Assembly: GCA_051881435.1 (NCBI GenBank)
Contig: JBJEPW010000016.1
Coordinates: 1 to 48,265 of the forward strand
Length of the DNA stretch: 48,265 nucleotides
DNA from: Fimenecus sp051881435
GTDB lineage: Bacteria; Bacillota; Clostridia; Oscillospirales; Acutalibacteraceae
Direction: 5' to 3'
In this document: in pieces, positions 25,465 to 34,472 of the stretch
How the letters are laid out: every line of letters starts with the position of its first letter
Numbering within the stretch: position 1 is the stretch's first letter
Translations under genes and position numbers: made by a program
The notes under the pieces: generated by a model
Told to the model about the DNA's origin: nothing
What the model saw: the letters and a program-made list of their open reading frames with translations, nothing else
The model's database searches: none

Positions 25465-26844
25465 TTAAAGTGTGCTGAATTTTTCCTTTATCTCTTTCGC
25501 CTGACCGCAGGAAAGACGCCCCTCGGGGCATGTACCAACAAAGCACCCGGGACCGTAGAACTTAAATATTTCGGGCTCTGCTTTGCGAAGAAGCGAAAGC
25601 GCCGTTATTGCATAATCGCGGATTTCCCATTGGGCACGGTTACAGGAGCGAAGCTTCATAAACAATAAAAGCTGCCGTGCGTTCATAGTCGTTACAATAT
25701 CAAGTGTATTTCCGCTGAGCTGATAATATACCAATAATTCCTCGGGGACTCCTGCTTTTTTCAGGCGCTCATACTCCGCCGCCGTTTCCTTGAAGGCGTT
25801 TTTATATTTTTCCAAAAGCTCGGGCATTCCCTTTAAAACAGGCGGGATAATATAACTTAATCTGTCGGTTTTTGTAAGTGACGGAATTTCTATTGACTGA
25901 ATTCTGTGACGGGCAAAATGAGTTATGCAGGAAAGTGAAACATTGTTAAAACGAAGGGTGTAATTAACGCACTCCAACGCTCTCGGGCGGCGGCATTTTA
26001 CGACCGCTTCAATGATTTTTTCCGTTACGCCGTCCTGTGACAAAATTTCATCAATTTGCCGTGAGGAATAGTTTTCGCCTGCAATCAAAGCGTTTCTTGC
26101 AACGCTTTTTGCCGCATTTTCCGTGTATGACAAAAGCTCCACAGGCTCCTTTGTGTGCTCGGGAGCAAGGCTTATAAAGGACAAATCAGGCTCGTCACAC
26201 ACGGTTTTGCTGTTTCTCTCTTCAAAATCAAGCATAATTCCCGGTGCTTTTTCTTTTGCCTGAGTAAGCAACTGTTCGCCCAAACGCTTAATTTCGGGGA
26301 ATTTTGCACCTCTGCCGTAAAGCATTGCACGGAGCATATTGAGAAACTCTCTGCCGTTTACACTGCAAAAGAAGTTGCTGAAAAGGCAATAAGGCAACAC
26401 AAACCGTGCGTCCTCTCTTGCAACTCCGTTATCGCAAAGCTCGCCGTAAAGGGCAAACATTTTCGACATATGCTCTGTATATGAAGCTTTGATTTCATCG
26501 TTTCCGAAATCGGGAATATAAAAGCCTGCGTCGCTGAAATTTACATAGCGGCGTGATTTCACCGTAAAAGAGGCAAGTCTGAACTCAATTATAAACTGCT
26601 CAACAACAGCCGTAACATTTTGGAAAGCAAGGTTAAAATATGTATGCTCAACGGTGCTTGTATGCCCTGACGCCGTCACCTTACTTATGAGGTTTTTATT
26701 CTTTTCTCTGTCCTGTGATTTATCCCAAATCGACAGCGCAGTACCCTCCTGTGTAGAAATTCTTCCGCTTGCCGCAGTTACTTTTTCGTCGGTATCGGTC
26801 ATACCAATAATCAGCGCCGCGCTCTCGTTATAATCGTAGCTCAT
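25465..26844 (-). CDS. thyX: FAD-dependent thymidylate synthase, tandem two-domain form
   Basis: Flavin-dependent conversion of dUMP to dTMP with 5,10-methylene-THF. At 459 residues it is about twice the usual ThyX (roughly 210-260). Both halves look like ThyX: the N-half has GHTSTVEHTYF (60-70) and a motif lacking the RHR triad (FRLASFTVKSRRY, 88-100), while the C-half has RPRALECVNYTLRFNN, a partial ThyX motif RHRIQSIEIPS (RHR about 311-313) and LRSCNRAQWEIRD. The two partial motifs seem complementary, suggesting a fused pseudo-dimer. ATG 26844 with GAGGT upstream is the start; the longer frame to 27027 runs through the promoter region. Divergent from tmk. Confidence 0.9.
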   Translation of the reverse strand: MSYDYNESAALIIGMTDTDEKVTAASGRISTQEGTALSIWDKSQDREKNKNLISKVTASGHTSTVEHTYFNLAFQNVTAVVEQFIIEFRLASFTVKSRRYVNFSDAGFYIPDFGNDEIKASYTEHMSKMFALYGELCDNGVAREDARFVLPYCLFSNFFCSVNGREFLNMLRAMLYGRGAKFPEIKRLGEQLLTQAKEKAPGIMLDFEERNSKTVCDEPDLSFISLAPEHTKEPVELLSYTENAAKSVARNALIAGENYSSRQIDEILSQDGVTEKIIEAVVKCRRPRALECVNYTLRFNNVSLSCITHFARHRIQSIEIPSLTKTDRLSYIIPPVLKGMPELLEKYKNAFKETAAEYERLKKAGVPEELLVYYQLSGNTLDIVTTMNARQLLLFMKLRSCNRAQWEIRDYAITALSLLRKAEPEIFKFYGPGCFVGTCPEGRLSCGQAKEIKEKFSTL

Positions 26845-26965
26845 TTTTACATACCTCACAAATTTTTCACATAATTTATCTAATTGTATCATAAAAAAAC
26901 TTCTATGGCAAGAAAACTGTGCTCGGTATTCCATAAATCTTAAAGAAAAATATCGCAAATATAGA

Positions 26966-26994
26966 TTGTAATGCGAAGAAATGTTTGATATAAT
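26966..26994 (+). promoter_or_regulatory. Promoter of the tmk unit
   Basis: TTGTAA, 17-base spacer, TATAAT, 35 bases before the tmk ATG. Confidence 0.75.
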
Positions 26995-27028
26995 GTATGA
27001 TGTATAATTATGGATATCGGAGAACACT

Positions 27029-27700
27029 ATGAACGGAAAACTGATTGTTATTGAAGGTCTTGACGGCAGCGGAAAATCAACGCAGGTTGAATTGTTAAAG
27101 GAAAAGCTTATTGAAAGCGGCGTTATGCTTAAACAAATAAAACTGCCCGATTATGACAACAAATCAAGCACTCTTGTAAAAATGTATTTAAACGGCGAGT
27201 TCGGGCATGACCCCTCCGATGTGAATATTTACTCCGCATCACTTTTTTATGCGGTAGATAGATACGCAAGCTTTAAAAATGTGTGGGGTGAGGATTACAA
27301 AAACGGCACACTGATTTTAGCCGACCGTTACACCACCTCCAACGCCGTTCATCAAACGGTTAAACTGCCAAAGGAAAAATGGAACGAATATCTTGACTGG
27401 CTTTTCAAAACCGAGTATGAAATGATGGGTATTCCCGCCCCCGACCTTGTTGTATATCTCGATATGGATGTGGATATTTCCCAGCGTCTTATGACAAAAA
27501 GATACAGCGGTGAGGAAGCAAAAAAAGATGTTCACGAGGCAAATGTGGAATATTTGAAAAAATGCCGAACCGCTGCCCTTTATACTGCCGACCGCTTCGG
27601 CTGGAATGTGGTAAAATGCTTTGAGGGGGATAATCCTCTGCCGATAGAAGTAATCGGTGACGAAATTTTCGGAATTGTAAAAGCAAATTTAAGGAGATAA
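27029..27700 (+). CDS. tmk: Thymidylate kinase
   Basis: Phosphorylates dTMP to dTDP. 223 residues. Walker A in IEGLDGSGKSTQ (8-19), the DRY-like ADRYTTSNAVH (about 97-107), and a LID region with MTKRYSGEEAKKDVHE. Divergent from thyX, the preceding enzyme of the pathway, so dTMP production and use sit on either side of one control region. It leads a run (tmk, DUF2156, GNAT, DJ-1, fthC-like, mltG, U32) with gaps or overlaps of less than 15 bases. Confidence 0.92.
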   Translation: MNGKLIVIEGLDGSGKSTQVELLKEKLIESGVMLKQIKLPDYDNKSSTLVKMYLNGEFGHDPSDVNIYSASLFYAVDRYASFKNVWGEDYKNGTLILADRYTTSNAVHQTVKLPKEKWNEYLDWLFKTEYEMMGIPAPDLVVYLDMDVDISQRLMTKRYSGEEAKKDVHEANVEYLKKCRTAALYTADRFGWNVVKCFEGDNPLPIEVIGDEIFGIVKANLRR

Positions 27701-27705
27701 TCTTA

Positions 27706-28590
27706 ATGGATTTTCATTCGCCTGCCCTTTCCGACCGTGAATGGGTGCAAAAGGCTTTTTCATCAAGTAGGACAGACTGCTGTGAATACTGCTTCGGCAA
27801 CATTTATATGTGGTCGGATATTTATAACAACAAAATATCGAATATTGACGGAATTTTTGTTTCCGCCGATTTTTCGGACAAGCCCGTGTTTTGCTATCCC
27901 ATCGGCAAAGGGGACAAAAAAGCCGTTATCAAATCTTTGATAGAATACGCAAAATCCTTGGACACCGTTCTTTCCTTTTACGGTCTTACCGAGGCGGACA
28001 AAATTGAACTTGAAAGCCTTTTTCCCGAAAAATTTGAGTTTACCGAAACAAGAGATTTTTTCGATTATCTTTACCGTACCGAGGATTTGGCAAATCTTGC
28101 AGGCAGAAAGTACCACAGCAAGCGAAATCATATTTCATATTTTGAAAACACCTTCGACTGGAAATATGAGCCTATCGGCAAAGACAATATAAACGAGTGT
28201 ATTTTACTTAACGAGCATTGGGAAAAGCTTAATCGGCAGAAAAATCCCGAGGAGATAAATGAGGAGCACCGAGCCATAAACAAGGCTCTTGCAGATTATT
28301 TTGAATTAGGCTTTGAGGGCGGAGTGCTGACAATTCAAAACGAGATTGTTGCTTTCACATTCGGAGAAAGACTTAACGATAATACATTTTGTACTCATGT
28401 TGAAAAAGCCTACGGCGACATCAGAGGGGCTTATCAAATGATAAACCGTGAGCTTGCCCGGCAGCTTTCAGGAAAATACGAATATATAAACCGTGAGGAT
28501 GACACAGGCAGTGAGGGATTAAGAAACGCAAAGCTTTCTTATCACCCACACAGGCTTGTAATAAAGTATTCCGCGGTTTACAAGGGTTAA
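27706..28590 (+). CDS. DUF2156 domain protein (phosphatidylglycerol lysyltransferase C-domain-like)
   Basis: A 294-residue soluble protein with a double GNAT-like fold as in DUF2156/LPG_synthase_C. Recognisable segments: CEYCFGNIYMWSDIYNN, LAGRKYHSKRNHISYFEN (the family's central K-x-x-x-K-R-N block, about 128-145), and YINREDDTGSEGLRNAKLSYHP near the end. Relatives with a membrane domain transfer amino acids from aminoacyl-tRNA to lipids; stand-alone versions like this are of unknown substrate. The gene lies 5 bases after tmk and 2 bases before the next acetyltransferase. Confidence 0.85.
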   Translation: MDFHSPALSDREWVQKAFSSSRTDCCEYCFGNIYMWSDIYNNKISNIDGIFVSADFSDKPVFCYPIGKGDKKAVIKSLIEYAKSLDTVLSFYGLTEADKIELESLFPEKFEFTETRDFFDYLYRTEDLANLAGRKYHSKRNHISYFENTFDWKYEPIGKDNINECILLNEHWEKLNRQKNPEEINEEHRAINKALADYFELGFEGGVLTIQNEIVAFTFGERLNDNTFCTHVEKAYGDIRGAYQMINRELARQLSGKYEYINREDDTGSEGLRNAKLSYHPHRLVIKYSAVYKG

Positions 28591-28592
28591 TT

Positions 28593-29324
28593 ATGATTGA
28601 ATTTGCACTCCTTTCCGATAAAAAAGAATTAAGCCGTATGTGGCAAAATATCTTTCTTGAAGACGGCGAGATTACAGAGCTGTTTTTTGAAAAGATTTTT
28701 GAAAAGGCGGTAACGCCTGTCATACGGCAAGACGGTAAAATTGTTTCTTCACTTTTTCTTCTGCCCTGCAAAATAGGCGGTTACGAGGGGAAATGCGTTT
28801 ATTGCGCCATGACCTTGCCCCAATACAGAGGAAAGGGTTATATGAAAAAACTTCTTGATTTTTCGTATGATTACTGCAAAGAAAACGGCTTTGATTTTCT
28901 TATACTTGTTCCCGCCGGAAAATCCCTGTTCAATTATTACGAAAAATGCGGATTTGAGCGTTTCGGTGTGCGTAAAGCATATACTGTTGGTAGTTCTGAC
29001 AATTCGTTCAGTGAATTTTTGAAAACCGATTGTGAGCTGTTATTTGACGGCGCAATCATTGAATATTGGCAACACGCCTGCGTTCACTACGGCGGCGAAA
29101 TTATTGAAAACAAAGATTTTTCGGGTATGGCTTTTCCCGATGATACAACCGTGATAAAAAATGCACGGGGCAGTATAAAATATATTCCCGAAAGATACAG
29201 AAAAAACGGTGTGGAAATACAGGGAGATATTGATTTGGGGGACACGGAAAGTCCTGCCATGATAAGGACGGAAAACGGTAATATTAAAAGTATGAAATGC
29301 TATGTTGGCATTACATTGGAGTGA
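28593..29324 (+). CDS. GNAT family N-acetyltransferase
   Basis: A 243-residue protein with a GNAT core: acetyl-CoA loop in LPQYRGKGYMKKLLDF (about 72-87; Q/R-x-x-G-x-G/Y-M), followed by DFLILVPAGKSLFNYYEKCGFERF. The C-terminal about 110 residues form an extra domain of unknown role, as in Eis-like or two-part GNATs. Substrate unknown. Tight spacing with the neighbouring genes implies one transcript. Confidence 0.85.
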   Translation: MIEFALLSDKKELSRMWQNIFLEDGEITELFFEKIFEKAVTPVIRQDGKIVSSLFLLPCKIGGYEGKCVYCAMTLPQYRGKGYMKKLLDFSYDYCKENGFDFLILVPAGKSLFNYYEKCGFERFGVRKAYTVGSSDNSFSEFLKTDCELLFDGAIIEYWQHACVHYGGEIIENKDFSGMAFPDDTTVIKNARGSIKYIPERYRKNGVEIQGDIDLGDTESPAMIRTENGNIKSMKCYVGITLE

Positions 29325-29329
29325 AAATT

Positions 29330-29878
29330 ATGGTATATGTTTTTCTTGCAAACGGATTTGAAGAAATTGAGGCACTTGCAGTTGTAGATGTGTTACGCCG
29401 TGCTGAGCTTGATGTGAGAACTGTGGGCGTGGGCGAGGATTTTGTTATAGGTTCGCACCAAATTCCCGTTGCCGCTGATATTTATGAAAGAGATATTGTT
29501 CTTGACGAAACGGTTGAAGCTATTGTGCTTCCCGGCGGAATGCCCGGCACGATAAATCTTGAAAAAAGCCCCGTTGTGGGGAAAGCTGTTGACTTTGCCG
29601 CTGAAAACGGCAAGCTTATCTGCGCTATTTGCGCCGCGCCGTCAATTCTCGGTCACAAGGGGTTATTAAAAGGCAAAAATGCCATATGCTTCCCCGGTTT
29701 TGAAGAAGAATTGGAGGGAGCAACGCTCTCTCAAAGCTTTGTTTGCCGCGACGGAAATATAATCACCGCAAAAGGCATGGGCAGTGCCGTTGAATTCGGC
29801 TTGCAGATTGCTGAAATCCTTAAAGGAAAGGCTGTTGCCGAAAAGCTTAGGGCATCACTGCAAATATATAATGGATAA
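29330..29878 (+). CDS. DJ-1/PfpI family protein (YajL/ThiJ-like)
   Basis: A 182-residue DJ-1 superfamily protein. The nucleophile elbow ICAICAAPSIL places the reactive Cys at residue 101, the conserved Glu is in GFEEIEAL (about 11-12), and LPGGMPGTINL and the C-terminal AKGMGSAVEFGL match DJ-1. Proposed family activities are methylglyoxal handling and protein or nucleotide deglycation; the in vivo role is unsettled. ATG 29330 with GGAG upstream is chosen over the earlier frame start inside the GNAT gene. Its end overlaps the next gene by 8 bases. Confidence 0.9.
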   Translation: MVYVFLANGFEEIEALAVVDVLRRAELDVRTVGVGEDFVIGSHQIPVAADIYERDIVLDETVEAIVLPGGMPGTINLEKSPVVGKAVDFAAENGKLICAICAAPSILGHKGLLKGKNAICFPGFEEELEGATLSQSFVCRDGNIITAKGMGSAVEFGLQIAEILKGKAVAEKLRASLQIYNG

Positions 29879-30437
29879 AAATGCAATACGGCAGGAGCTT
29901 ATCCTTAAAAGAAAAAATATTGATAAAAGCGAAAAAATAATATATGATAAAAAGATAAGCGATTTGATAATCGGTACAAAGCTTTTTAAAAATGCAAACA
30001 ATGTGCTTGTTTTTGCATCAACAACCGATGAATTTAACACGGAAAGTATTATCAAAGCGTGCCGCGAAAATCACAAAAAGGTTTTTTATCCCCGATGCGC
30101 CGACAAAAACGGCAATATGGATTTTTTTGAGGTGGCGAAAGAAAACGATTTATCAATAGGTATGTTCGGGATTTTTGAGCCGACGGGAAACTGCCCAAAA
30201 TATGTTCCCGAAAAAAATGACATTGTAATTGTACCCGCCCTCTCCGTTGACAGCCGTTTTTACAGAATAGGCTACGGCAGAGGCTATTATGACAGGTTTT
30301 TAAAGGATTTTCAGGGCGTGAGCATTTGTCCGTGCTATGACGGAATGCTGGCAGATATACTGCCCGCCGATGAATTTGATATAAAGATAAATGTTTTGGT
30401 AACACAAAGGATTGTAAGGAGGTCATACTGTGAATAA
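29871..30437 (+). CDS. 5-formyltetrahydrofolate cyclo-ligase
   Basis: Converts 5-formyl-THF to 5,10-methenyl-THF with ATP, returning stored folate to the active pool. 188 residues, normal length. Seen: the N-terminal KNAIRQELILKRKNI helix, VPALSVDSRFYRIGYGRGYYDRFL with the family GxGxGYYD motif, and the C-terminal NVLVTQRI. The ATG overlaps the DJ-1 stop by 8 bases and its own stop overlaps the GTG of mltG by 8 bases. Together with fhs and thyX it adds to the one-carbon theme. Confidence 0.93.
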   Translation: MDKNAIRQELILKRKNIDKSEKIIYDKKISDLIIGTKLFKNANNVLVFASTTDEFNTESIIKACRENHKKVFYPRCADKNGNMDFFEVAKENDLSIGMFGIFEPTGNCPKYVPEKNDIVIVPALSVDSRFYRIGYGRGYYDRFLKDFQGVSICPCYDGMLADILPADEFDIKINVLVTQRIVRRSYCE

Positions 30438-32103
30438 GTTTTCAGACGGCTTTTCAGATAACAGTTATGAGGATCTTTTAAACGAATATGCAGGCGAAAG
30501 CCTTGGCAGCAAAAATACGGGGCGCGCAAAGAGCCAAACCTCTGCCGAAGCGTCTAATGGAGATATTCCCGTAAAACGCGTTCCCACAAAAGAACCTGTT
30601 AAGCGTGCGCCCATACCCCCTGCACCCGTGAAAAAAACTCCGACCGTGAACAATACAAAGCCGAGAGCCGTGCAAAGGGATTTGGATGTTGATACAGCTT
30701 CGGTAAAGCGCAAACAAGCCCTTGATCTCAATATGATTAAGTCCTTTGAAGAAGAACAGGCTGAAAGAAACAGCCGCGCAAACAAGCTTTCAGGAACGGT
30801 TGAGTTTAATAAAAACGCAGTTGTATCCGCAATTAAATCCGCTCCTGTTATTGAAAAACGAAATGCAAACGGAAAACCCGATACCACCCGTTCCAAAAAA
30901 CTGCAACGAATCATAAAATCCGCTCCAAACGGGCAAGGCAAATTACCGCCGAAAGCCAATGGTGGCCCGGAAGAAGGCGGAAAGTCAAGCAAAAAATTTA
31001 GCGGAAAGAACATAAAAAATGCTGTGATTTTAGCATTTAAAGAAAACAAAAGAAGTTTTATTGTTTTTGGGTGCTGTTTTTTAATTGCAGGAATTTTGGC
31101 ATCAATCGCATTGAGCTGTATAAACGATGTTCTTGCCATAGGCCGTGACAGCGAAACAGTTGTTGAGGTTGTTTTACCCAACGATGCCGATACAGATATT
31201 GCCATTGATGTGCTTGATGACGCAGGTCTTATAAAAAACAAGCTTTTCTGCAAATTATTCATAAAAGCCATGGGCTACACCGATAAAAATTATCTTCCCG
31301 GCGTGTATTATCTTTCGGAATCAATGGGCGTTGAAAAAATGATTTCCCGATTTAAAACAAGCAGCACAAGAGGAGCGGTTATCAGCATAACAATACCCGA
31401 AGGCTACACTATCGACCAAATTTTTGAAAGACTTGAAAAGAACGGAGTTTGCACTTCAGCCGCTCTTTACAAAACAATTGATGAGGTTGATTTCAGCTCC
31501 GAATACGATTTTATTAAAGATATCAGCGATACGCAAAACCGATATCATGTGCTCGAAGGGTATATGTTCCCTGCCACATATGAATTTCAGCAGGGCGCCG
31601 ACCCCGCGGCGGTAATCAGAACATTCCTTAATGAATTTAACAAGCGTTGGACAGAGGATTTCGCTGCCCGTGCCGCTGAGCTTTCAATGACGACGGACGA
31701 TATTATCAGAATCGCGTCAATAATTGAAAAAGAAGCCTACGGTGATGAACAGTTTACACTTGTTTCTTCCGTTCTCCATAACCGTCTTAACCGTTCGGGA
31801 CTTTATCCCACACTCGAATGTAACTCCACAACTGAATATGTTACGAAGACAATTACTGCAAGACTTTCAAAGACAAGAGCAGACGCTTATCTGCCCTATT
31901 ACAATACCTATGAGTGTTCGGGACTTCCCGCAAGCGCAATATGCAATCCCGGTATTGATGCGATTAAAGCGGCGCTTTATCCCGATACAACACAGTACTA
32001 TTTCTTCAGGCACGATAAAAACGGTAAAATCTATATGGCCAAAACTGTTGAAGAACATAGCGCCAACGGAAGAATCGTCGCCAATGTAAATGCAAGCGAA
32101 TAA
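30430..32103 (+). CDS. mltG: Endolytic transglycosylase MltG
   Basis: Membrane-anchored lytic transglycosylase that cuts nascent glycan strands and sets their length. 557 residues: a long cytoplasmic N-terminal region (about 1-195), rich in Pro/Lys/Arg and probably disordered, one membrane helix (about 205-225), a LysM-like segment, and the YceG domain with catalytic Glu in IASIIEKEAYGDEQF (about 435), followed by CNSTTEYV, YECSGLPASAICNPG and the C-terminal YFFRHDKNGKIYMAKTVEEH. The start is GTG 30430 with AAGGAGGT 6 bases upstream. The N-terminal extension is longer than in Bacillus or E. coli MltG (about 340-360 residues). Confidence 0.93.
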   Translation: MNKFSDGFSDNSYEDLLNEYAGESLGSKNTGRAKSQTSAEASNGDIPVKRVPTKEPVKRAPIPPAPVKKTPTVNNTKPRAVQRDLDVDTASVKRKQALDLNMIKSFEEEQAERNSRANKLSGTVEFNKNAVVSAIKSAPVIEKRNANGKPDTTRSKKLQRIIKSAPNGQGKLPPKANGGPEEGGKSSKKFSGKNIKNAVILAFKENKRSFIVFGCCFLIAGILASIALSCINDVLAIGRDSETVVEVVLPNDADTDIAIDVLDDAGLIKNKLFCKLFIKAMGYTDKNYLPGVYYLSESMGVEKMISRFKTSSTRGAVISITIPEGYTIDQIFERLEKNGVCTSAALYKTIDEVDFSSEYDFIKDISDTQNRYHVLEGYMFPATYEFQQGADPAAVIRTFLNEFNKRWTEDFAARAAELSMTTDDIIRIASIIEKEAYGDEQFTLVSSVLHNRLNRSGLYPTLECNSTTEYVTKTITARLSKTRADAYLPYYNTYECSGLPASAICNPGIDAIKAALYPDTTQYYFFRHDKNGKIYMAKTVEEHSANGRIVANVNASE

Positions 32104-32116
32104 TATGGGAGATTAT

Positions 32117-33337
32117 ATGAAAGCACCTGAATTACTATCCCCCGCAGGCGACCGCGAACGGCTTGAAGCCGCTTTGATGTTCGGCGCCGATGCGGTGTAT
32201 TTAGGCGGAGACGCATTTACAATGCGTGCCGCACCCGAGAATTTCACCGTTGACAATTTAAAAGAGGCTGTAAAGCTTTGCCACACAAAGGGCGTTAAGG
32301 TTTATCTTACCGTAAATACCCTGCCGAGGAACGATGAAATAACACTGCTCCCCTCATATCTTGAAAAATGGGCAGATGCAGGAGTTGACGCATTTATTGT
32401 TGCCGATATAGGTGTGCTTTCCCTTTGCAAAATGTATGCACCGACAATACCCGTTCATATTTCAACGCAGGCGGGAATTGTAAACTATGTTACGGCAAAT
32501 GAGTTTTACAATATGGGTGCTTCACGCGTTGTTACAGCCCGTGAATTATCTCTCACCGAAATTGCGGAAATCCGTGCAAAGGTGCCAAAGGAGCTTGAAA
32601 TTGAATGCTTTGTCCACGGGGCTATGTGCGTATCCTTTTCGGGGAGATGCCTGCTTTCAAACTATCTTGTAAACCGTGACGCAAACCGCGGCGAGTGTGC
32701 ACAGCCATGCCGCTGGGAATACGCCATAATGGAAGTTAAGCGGGACGGTATGTATTTTCCCATTAACGATACAAAAGAGGGAACTTACATTCTCAATTCA
32801 AAGGATATGTGTATGATTGAGCATATCCCCCAATTGGTTGAGGCGGGAATTTCAAGCTTTAAAATAGAGGGCAGGGCAAAATCCGCTTATTATGCGGCGG
32901 TAATTACAAACGCTTACAGAACGGTTATTGACGAATACCTTAAAAACCCCTCTCCCGATTTTAAGGCTCCCAAATGGGCTGTTGATGAGTGCTATAAGGT
33001 AAGCTACCGTGAGTATTGCACGGGATTTTACTTCGGTCACCCCAACGAGAACGCCGAGATTTCTTTTGACGGCGGATACAAGCGTCATTACGATGTTATG
33101 GCGGTTGTTAAAGAGTGCTGTGACGGCTATATAATTGCCGAACAGCGCAACAAGTTCTGTAAAGGTGATATACTTGACGCCTTACAGCCTGAATGTAAAC
33201 CCATTATTTTCACAGCAGAAGAAATTTATGACGGTGAGGGCAATGAAATCGAGTCCGCCCCCCACCCCATGATGACGGTAAAAATCAAGTCAGACCTTGT
33301 GTTTCCGCAGGGTACGCTGTTAAGAAAAGAAAAATAA
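32117..33337 (+). CDS. U32 family peptidase (TrhP/YrrO-like)
   Basis: A 406-residue protein with the U32 signature ECFVHGAMCVSFSGRCLLS (about 168-186) and downstream cysteines (GECAQPCRWEY) that in this family bind an iron-sulfur cluster. Relatives (TrhP/RlhA) work in prephenate-dependent hydroxylation of RNA uridine or cytidine, and the collagenase/peptidase label is historical. Start ATG 32117 (MKAPELLSPAG) with GGGAG upstream. It follows mltG, as in many Clostridia, and is the last gene of the tmk transcript, which ends at the hairpin downstream. Confidence 0.9.
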   Translation: MKAPELLSPAGDRERLEAALMFGADAVYLGGDAFTMRAAPENFTVDNLKEAVKLCHTKGVKVYLTVNTLPRNDEITLLPSYLEKWADAGVDAFIVADIGVLSLCKMYAPTIPVHISTQAGIVNYVTANEFYNMGASRVVTARELSLTEIAEIRAKVPKELEIECFVHGAMCVSFSGRCLLSNYLVNRDANRGECAQPCRWEYAIMEVKRDGMYFPINDTKEGTYILNSKDMCMIEHIPQLVEAGISSFKIEGRAKSAYYAAVITNAYRTVIDEYLKNPSPDFKAPKWAVDECYKVSYREYCTGFYFGHPNENAEISFDGGYKRHYDVMAVVKECCDGYIIAEQRNKFCKGDILDALQPECKPIIFTAEEIYDGEGNEIESAPHPMMTVKIKSDLVFPQGTLLRKEK

Positions 33338-33342
33338 AAAGA

Positions 33343-33383
33343 CACGGCAGGGGCACTTAAAAATGTCCTTGCCGTGGTTTTTT
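33343..33383 (+). terminator. Terminator of the tmk-U32 run
   Basis: CACGGCAGGGGCA pairs with TGTCCTTGCCGTG, followed by six T; also usable in reverse for the convergent aldo/keto reductase. Confidence 0.88.
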
Positions 33384-33400
33384 ATGATATAAATTATCAA

Positions 33401-34390
33401 TTATTTTACTGCTTCGTCAATAAGGCGGAGCTCTTCTCCTGTAAAGGGAGTGCGCTTTACAATACCGATATTCTCCATTATCTGTTCAGGCTTTGACGCA
33501 CCTATTAAAACGCTTGTGCAATCGCCGTCACGAAGCACCCAATTAAGTGCCATTTGCGCCAAGGTTTCCCCTCTTTCGTCGGAAATCTTTTTAAGGCGTC
33601 TCACCTTTTCAATATTGTCGTTTACACGCTGTTCGTTTAAGAAAACTCCGCTGCGTTTTACACGGCTGTCCTCGGGAATACCGTTTAAATATCTGTCGGT
33701 CAAAATTCCCTGCGCCAAGGGGCTGAACACAATTATGCCCACTTTTTTATCGTGGGACTCTTTTTTCAAACCGTTTTCCTCAATCTTACGGTCTAAAATC
33801 GAATATCTGTTCTGATTTATAACAAAGGGACAGTTTAACTCCTTTAAAATATGCCGTGCTTTGCGCATTGTCTTGCCGTCATAATTTGAAAGTCCTGCAT
33901 ACAACGCCTTTCCGCTTTTTACCGCTTGGTCAAGGGCGCACATTGTTTCCTCCAAGGGTGTATCGGGGTCCATTCTGTGATGATAAAAAATATCAACATA
34001 ATCAAGCCCCAGTCTTTTAAGGCTTTGGTCAAGGCTTGAAAGCATATATTTGCGGCTTCCCCAATCGCCGTAGGGTCCCTCCCACATATGGTAGCCTGCT
34101 TTTGTGCTGATTATCATTTCATCACGGTAGGCGGACATTTCCGTTTTCAAAATTTTACCGAAATTTTCCTCGGCGCTCCCCGGCTCGGGACCGTAATTAT
34201 TTGCAATATCAAAATGTGTTATGCCGTTATCAAAGGCGGTAAAGCACATTTTTTTCATATTTTCAAAGCTGTCGTATGTACCGAAATTGTGCCAGAGTCC
34301 CAATGAAACAACCGGCAGTTTAAGTCCGCTGTTGCCTGAGCGGTTATATTCCATATCATTATATCTGTTTTCGTAAGCCTTGTAGCTCAT
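33401..34390 (-). CDS. Aldo/keto reductase (L-glyceraldehyde 3-phosphate reductase-like)
   Basis: NADPH-dependent aldehyde reductase of 329 residues with a TIM-barrel AKR fold. Catalytic residues: Asp in HFDIANNYGPEPGSAEENFG (with the adjacent Tyr), Lys in IISTKAGYHMWEGPYGDWGSRKY, and His in YVDIFYHHRMDPDTPLEET. The sequence is close in pattern to E. coli YghZ/Gpr, which reduces L-glyceraldehyde 3-phosphate and methylglyoxal. Start ATG 34390 with GAGGTG upstream. Divergent from trmB with overlapping promoters. Confidence 0.92.
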   Translation of the reverse strand: MSYKAYENRYNDMEYNRSGNSGLKLPVVSLGLWHNFGTYDSFENMKKMCFTAFDNGITHFDIANNYGPEPGSAEENFGKILKTEMSAYRDEMIISTKAGYHMWEGPYGDWGSRKYMLSSLDQSLKRLGLDYVDIFYHHRMDPDTPLEETMCALDQAVKSGKALYAGLSNYDGKTMRKARHILKELNCPFVINQNRYSILDRKIEENGLKKESHDKKVGIIVFSPLAQGILTDRYLNGIPEDSRVKRSGVFLNEQRVNDNIEKVRRLKKISDERGETLAQMALNWVLRDGDCTSVLIGASKPEQIMENIGIVKRTPFTGEELRLIDEAVK

Positions 34391-34409
34391 AAAATTCACC
34401 TCATATATG

Positions 34410-34438
34410 ATTGTATAGGTTTTCACTTGAAAAATCAA
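34410..34438 (-). promoter_or_regulatory. Promoter of the aldo/keto reductase gene
   Basis: Minus strand TTGATT, 17-base spacer, TACAAT, 20 bases before the ATG. It overlaps the divergent trmB promoter. Confidence 0.65.
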
Positions 34439-34456
34439 TAGCAAATATGGTATTAT
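34427..34456 (+). promoter_or_regulatory. Probable promoter of trmB
   Basis: TTGAAA, 18-base spacer, TATTAT (34451-34456). The predicted start of transcription (about 34463) falls within about 10 bases of the start codon. Confidence 0.5.
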
Positions 34457-34472
34457 CTTTTCGGTGATTACA

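Noticed and set aside
30465..31271. 268-codon minus-strand frame inside mltG
   Set aside because: Antisense to the low-complexity N-terminal region of mltG; composition reflects that region and no signals support it.
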